Shown here: one piece after another, positions 29,293 through 30,592 of the stretch
How the letters are laid out: each line of letters opens with the position of its first letter
How positions within the stretch are numbered: position 1 is the first letter of the stretch
Source of the DNA: JAKQEM01 sp964391185
Lineage (GTDB): Bacteria; Patescibacteriota; Gracilibacteria; Peribacterales; Peribacteraceae
NCBI GenBank assembly: GCA_964391185.1
Contig: CAYMIX010000011.1
Span: 1-30,592, forward strand
DNA length: 30,592 nt
Reading direction: 5' to 3'
Translations under genes and position numbers: made by a program
Notes under the pieces: model-generated
The model's input: only the letters and a program-made list of their open reading frames with translations
What the model was told of the DNA's origin: nothing
Databases searched by the model: none

Positions 29293-29312
29293 GAGCAGCC
29301 CTTCGTGGCTGC
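29292..29312 (+). repeat. REP-like element, left copy (GGAG plus hairpin)
   Basis: GGAG (29292-29295) leads into GCAGCC-CTTCGT-GGCTGC. The first G is also the last base of the rnc TAG stop. An inverted related copy lies on the far side of the transposase gene. REP sequences recognised by RAYT proteins have a GTAG or GGAG tetranucleotide next to a hairpin. Confidence 0.7.
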
Positions 29313-29388
29313 GTCTAGAGGCGCAGGCGCTTCAGCGCTTTACAGAGCTAAAGCATCTTTTTGCCGTTGCTACTGCTAATGTGAATGG

Positions 29389-29823
29389 ATGTTCCAACGT
29401 CATCCTATTCAACATAATGTGCCCATGCTTGTCACTGCTGTGACGCTCAATCGTCGTCGAGTGTTTGCAGATCCGGCATATGCTCGTGAAGCCATCGAAA
29501 CGTTATATAGAGTGGAGCAGCTGCATCCGTTTCTCCTGTATGGTTTCGTAATTATGCCAGATCATTGTCACTTCTTGATGGAAGCTACGGCACCGGAATC
29601 AATTTCTAAGATTATGAACGTGTACAAATCGGGTCTCACATTTAACACTGGCCTTCGCAAAATTTGGATGCCAAGGTTTCATATCAGCATTGCAAAAAAG
29701 CCCCCGGGGGCTTTGAATTACATTCATATGAATCCGGTTAGAGCAGGTTTAGCGGCAGAGCCAGAAAACTATCCCTGGTCGTCGGCAGCAGGAAAATGGG
29801 AGGTGAGCACGCTGGCATCATAA
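29389..29823 (+). CDS. REP-associated tyrosine transposase (RAYT, TnpA_REP)
   Basis: 144 residues of the Y1/IS200-like HUH type: VTLNRRRVFAD, the metal-binding MPDHCHFLME (His-x-His), IMNVYKSGL, RKIWMPRF, and YIHMNPVRAGLAAEPENYPWSSA, which carries the family's helix. These enzymes process REP hairpins at GTAG/GGAG sites. The stretch between RF and YIH is about three residues shorter than usual and is encoded by an 18-bp GC palindrome (29697-29714). TAATGT lies 6 bases before the ATG. Probably a domesticated or resident element rather than an active IS. Confidence 0.85.
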   Translation: MFQRHPIQHNVPMLVTAVTLNRRRVFADPAYAREAIETLYRVEQLHPFLLYGFVIMPDHCHFLMEATAPESISKIMNVYKSGLTFNTGLRKIWMPRFHISIAKKPPGALNYIHMNPVRAGLAAEPENYPWSSAAGKWEVSTLAS

Positions 29824-29847
29824 CTACCCTGTTTCCATCCGCGTACC

Positions 29848-29871
29848 GCGGCCGCGAAGGGCCGCTGCTCC
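29848..29871 (-). repeat. REP-like element, right copy (inverted)
   Basis: Read on the minus strand: GGAG, CA, GCGGCC-CTTCGC-GGCCGC. It aligns with the left copy over GGAGCAGC...CCTTCG-GGC-GC with a 3-base difference in arm length. Its GGAG shares a base with the rpsJ TAG stop. Confidence 0.7.
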
Positions 29872-30287
29872 TATTTCATTTTGATCTCAATATCCACACC
29901 CGACGGCAAGGAGAGAGACTGCAATGATTCAACCGTCTTGAATGTTGTTTCCGTAAGGTCGATGAGACGACGGTGAGTGCGCATTTCGTACTGGTCGCGA
30001 GCGTTCTTGTGAACGAACGTAGACTTGTTCACCGTGAACTTGCGGATACGTGTAGGCAATGGGATTGGACCGTGCACGATAGCTCCAGAGCGTTCAGCTG
30101 TGTCGATGATCTTCGCTGCGGCTTCGTCCAAAACGCGGTGATCGAATGCGCTGAGGCGGATGCGAATACCGGAGATACCCTCTTTCTTTTTTGTTTCCTT
30201 TACAGGCTTTTCAGCAGATTCAGCTGCTTTAGCACCCTTTTTTGCAGGGGCCTTCTTGGACGTTTCTTTGGTGGTCTTAGCGTTCAT
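29871..30287 (-). CDS. rpsJ: 30S ribosomal protein S10 with N-terminal extension
   Basis: 138 residues. The body from about residue 39 (GISGIRIRLSAFDHRVLDEAAAKIIDTAE...IPLPTRIRKFTVNKSTFVHKNARDQYEMRTHRRLIDL) is a clear S10. It is preceded by about 37 Lys/Ala/Glu-rich residues not present in typical ~102-residue S10, and there is no internal Met at the usual start, so the extension is likely real. It follows tuf on the same strand, but the S10 operon does not continue: the next gene is the convergent RAYT and then rnc. Confidence 0.95.
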   Translation of the reverse strand: MNAKTTKETSKKAPAKKGAKAAESAEKPVKETKKKEGISGIRIRLSAFDHRVLDEAAAKIIDTAERSGAIVHGPIPLPTRIRKFTVNKSTFVHKNARDQYEMRTHRRLIDLTETTFKTVESLQSLSLPSGVDIEIKMK

Positions 30288-30327
30288 AAGCCTGGAAGGG
30301 AAAGAGCAGGGGGATAAATACCCGGTC

Positions 30328-30351
30328 AGGGGCGTAGCATGCTACGCCCCT
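30328..30351. repeat. Perfect 24-bp palindrome between tuf and rpsJ
   Basis: Arms AGGGGCGTAGCA and TGCTACGCCCCT meet without a loop; CGGT/ACCG extends the pairing outward with one bulge. No T-run follows on the minus strand, so it is not a classical terminator, but it could be a processing or regulatory hairpin in the tuf-rpsJ transcript. Confidence 0.85.
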
Positions 30352-30368
30352 ACCGAATTAACGCAATA

Positions 30369-30592
30369 TTATTTGATGATCTTTGTAACAACTCCAGAAC
30401 CGACCGTACGGCCACCTTCGCGGATAGCGAAGCGAGTTCCTTCTTCAAGAGCGACTGGAGCAACGAGTTCAACCGTGAACTTCACGTTATCACCTGGCAT
30501 GACCATTTCTACGTTGTCTGGAAGGGTCACAGCACCTGTAACGTCCGTTGTGCGGATGTAGAACTGTGGCTTGTATCCCTTGAAGAATGGAG
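30369..30592 (-). CDS. tuf: Elongation factor Tu, C-terminal part (runs off the window)
   Basis: The last 73 codons and the TAA stop are present. Domain 3 of EF-Tu is unmistakable: FKGYKPQFYIRTTDVTG, MVMPGDNV, and EEGTRFAIREGGRTVGSGVV followed by the terminal TKIIK. EF-Tu brings aminoacyl-tRNA to the ribosome. The N-terminal part lies beyond the window end, upstream on the minus strand. rpsJ follows after 81 bases. Confidence 0.97.
   Translation of the reverse strand, partial: PFFKGYKPQFYIRTTDVTGAVTLPDNVEMVMPGDNVKFTVELVAPVALEEGTRFAIREGGRTVGSGVVTKIIK

Noticed and set aside
1..30592. Alternative genetic code (TGA as Gly, as in some Gracilibacteria)
   Set aside because: Several well-defined genes, including the Smr, acyltransferase and retropepsin-pair genes, end sensibly at TGA, and no gene needs TGA readthrough.
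1..30592. CRISPR arrays or prophage
   Set aside because: No regularly spaced identical repeats and no phage structural or integrase genes are present.

Overview
The window reads as a chromosomal segment of an uncultured Patescibacteria (CPR) bacterium; Peregrinibacteria-like is my best guess, held loosely. The basis is the gene mix: many small membrane or lipoprotein hypotheticals, a stand-alone Smr protein, pilin-like tandem membrane proteins, a divergent FtsE-like ATPase, and sparse housekeeping genes outside their usual operons. The standard genetic code applies, because several clear genes end in TGA. Almost no gene has a Shine-Dalgarno site. Instead most starts lie 6-10 bases after a TANNNT -10 box, which points to leaderless mRNAs.

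Layout. 0-9.9 kb: envelope and stress genes, namely lipoproteins, a DsbB/BdbC-like thiol oxidoreductase, an SLH-domain esterase, an Smr protein with an acyltransferase, a PQ-loop-like membrane protein, a DUF1801 protein, a DrrA/DrrB-type ABC-2 exporter, a DUF2231 protein and MsrA. 10.5-14.3 kb: an accessory-looking island of unrecognised small genes. Five carry a 17-28-codon hydrophobic micro-ORF just upstream, and four of these pairs have an intrinsic-terminator-like hairpin in between. An M20 peptidase sits inside the island. 14.3-20.3 kb: a membrane protein, a degenerate FtsE-like ATPase, RsmG and PyrE (divergent), a DUF5678-like/retropepsin pair, PheS and a family-4-like uracil-DNA glycosylase without most Fe-S ligands. 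20.3-24.3 kb: a DHH-type protein, tRNA-Arg and tRNA-Ala, a secreted protein, guanylate kinase, and a ~460-nt region that looks like an independent structured ncRNA.

24.3-30.6 kb: two pilin-like (Mbov_0395/VirB2-like) polytopic proteins, a Bax-inhibitor-1 family protein, then an RNA-metabolism run of bL32, NusB, a YbaK-type deacylase and RNase III. A RAYT transposase gene flanked by inverted GGAG-hairpins fills the space between the stop codons of rnc and rpsJ. The window ends inside tuf.

The three items most worth following are the micro-ORF/terminator modules at 10.6-14.3 kb, the putative ncRNA at 23.79-24.25 kb, and the stop-codon-to-stop-codon RAYT element at 29.29-29.87 kb. Family names come from recalled motifs; no database search was possible.
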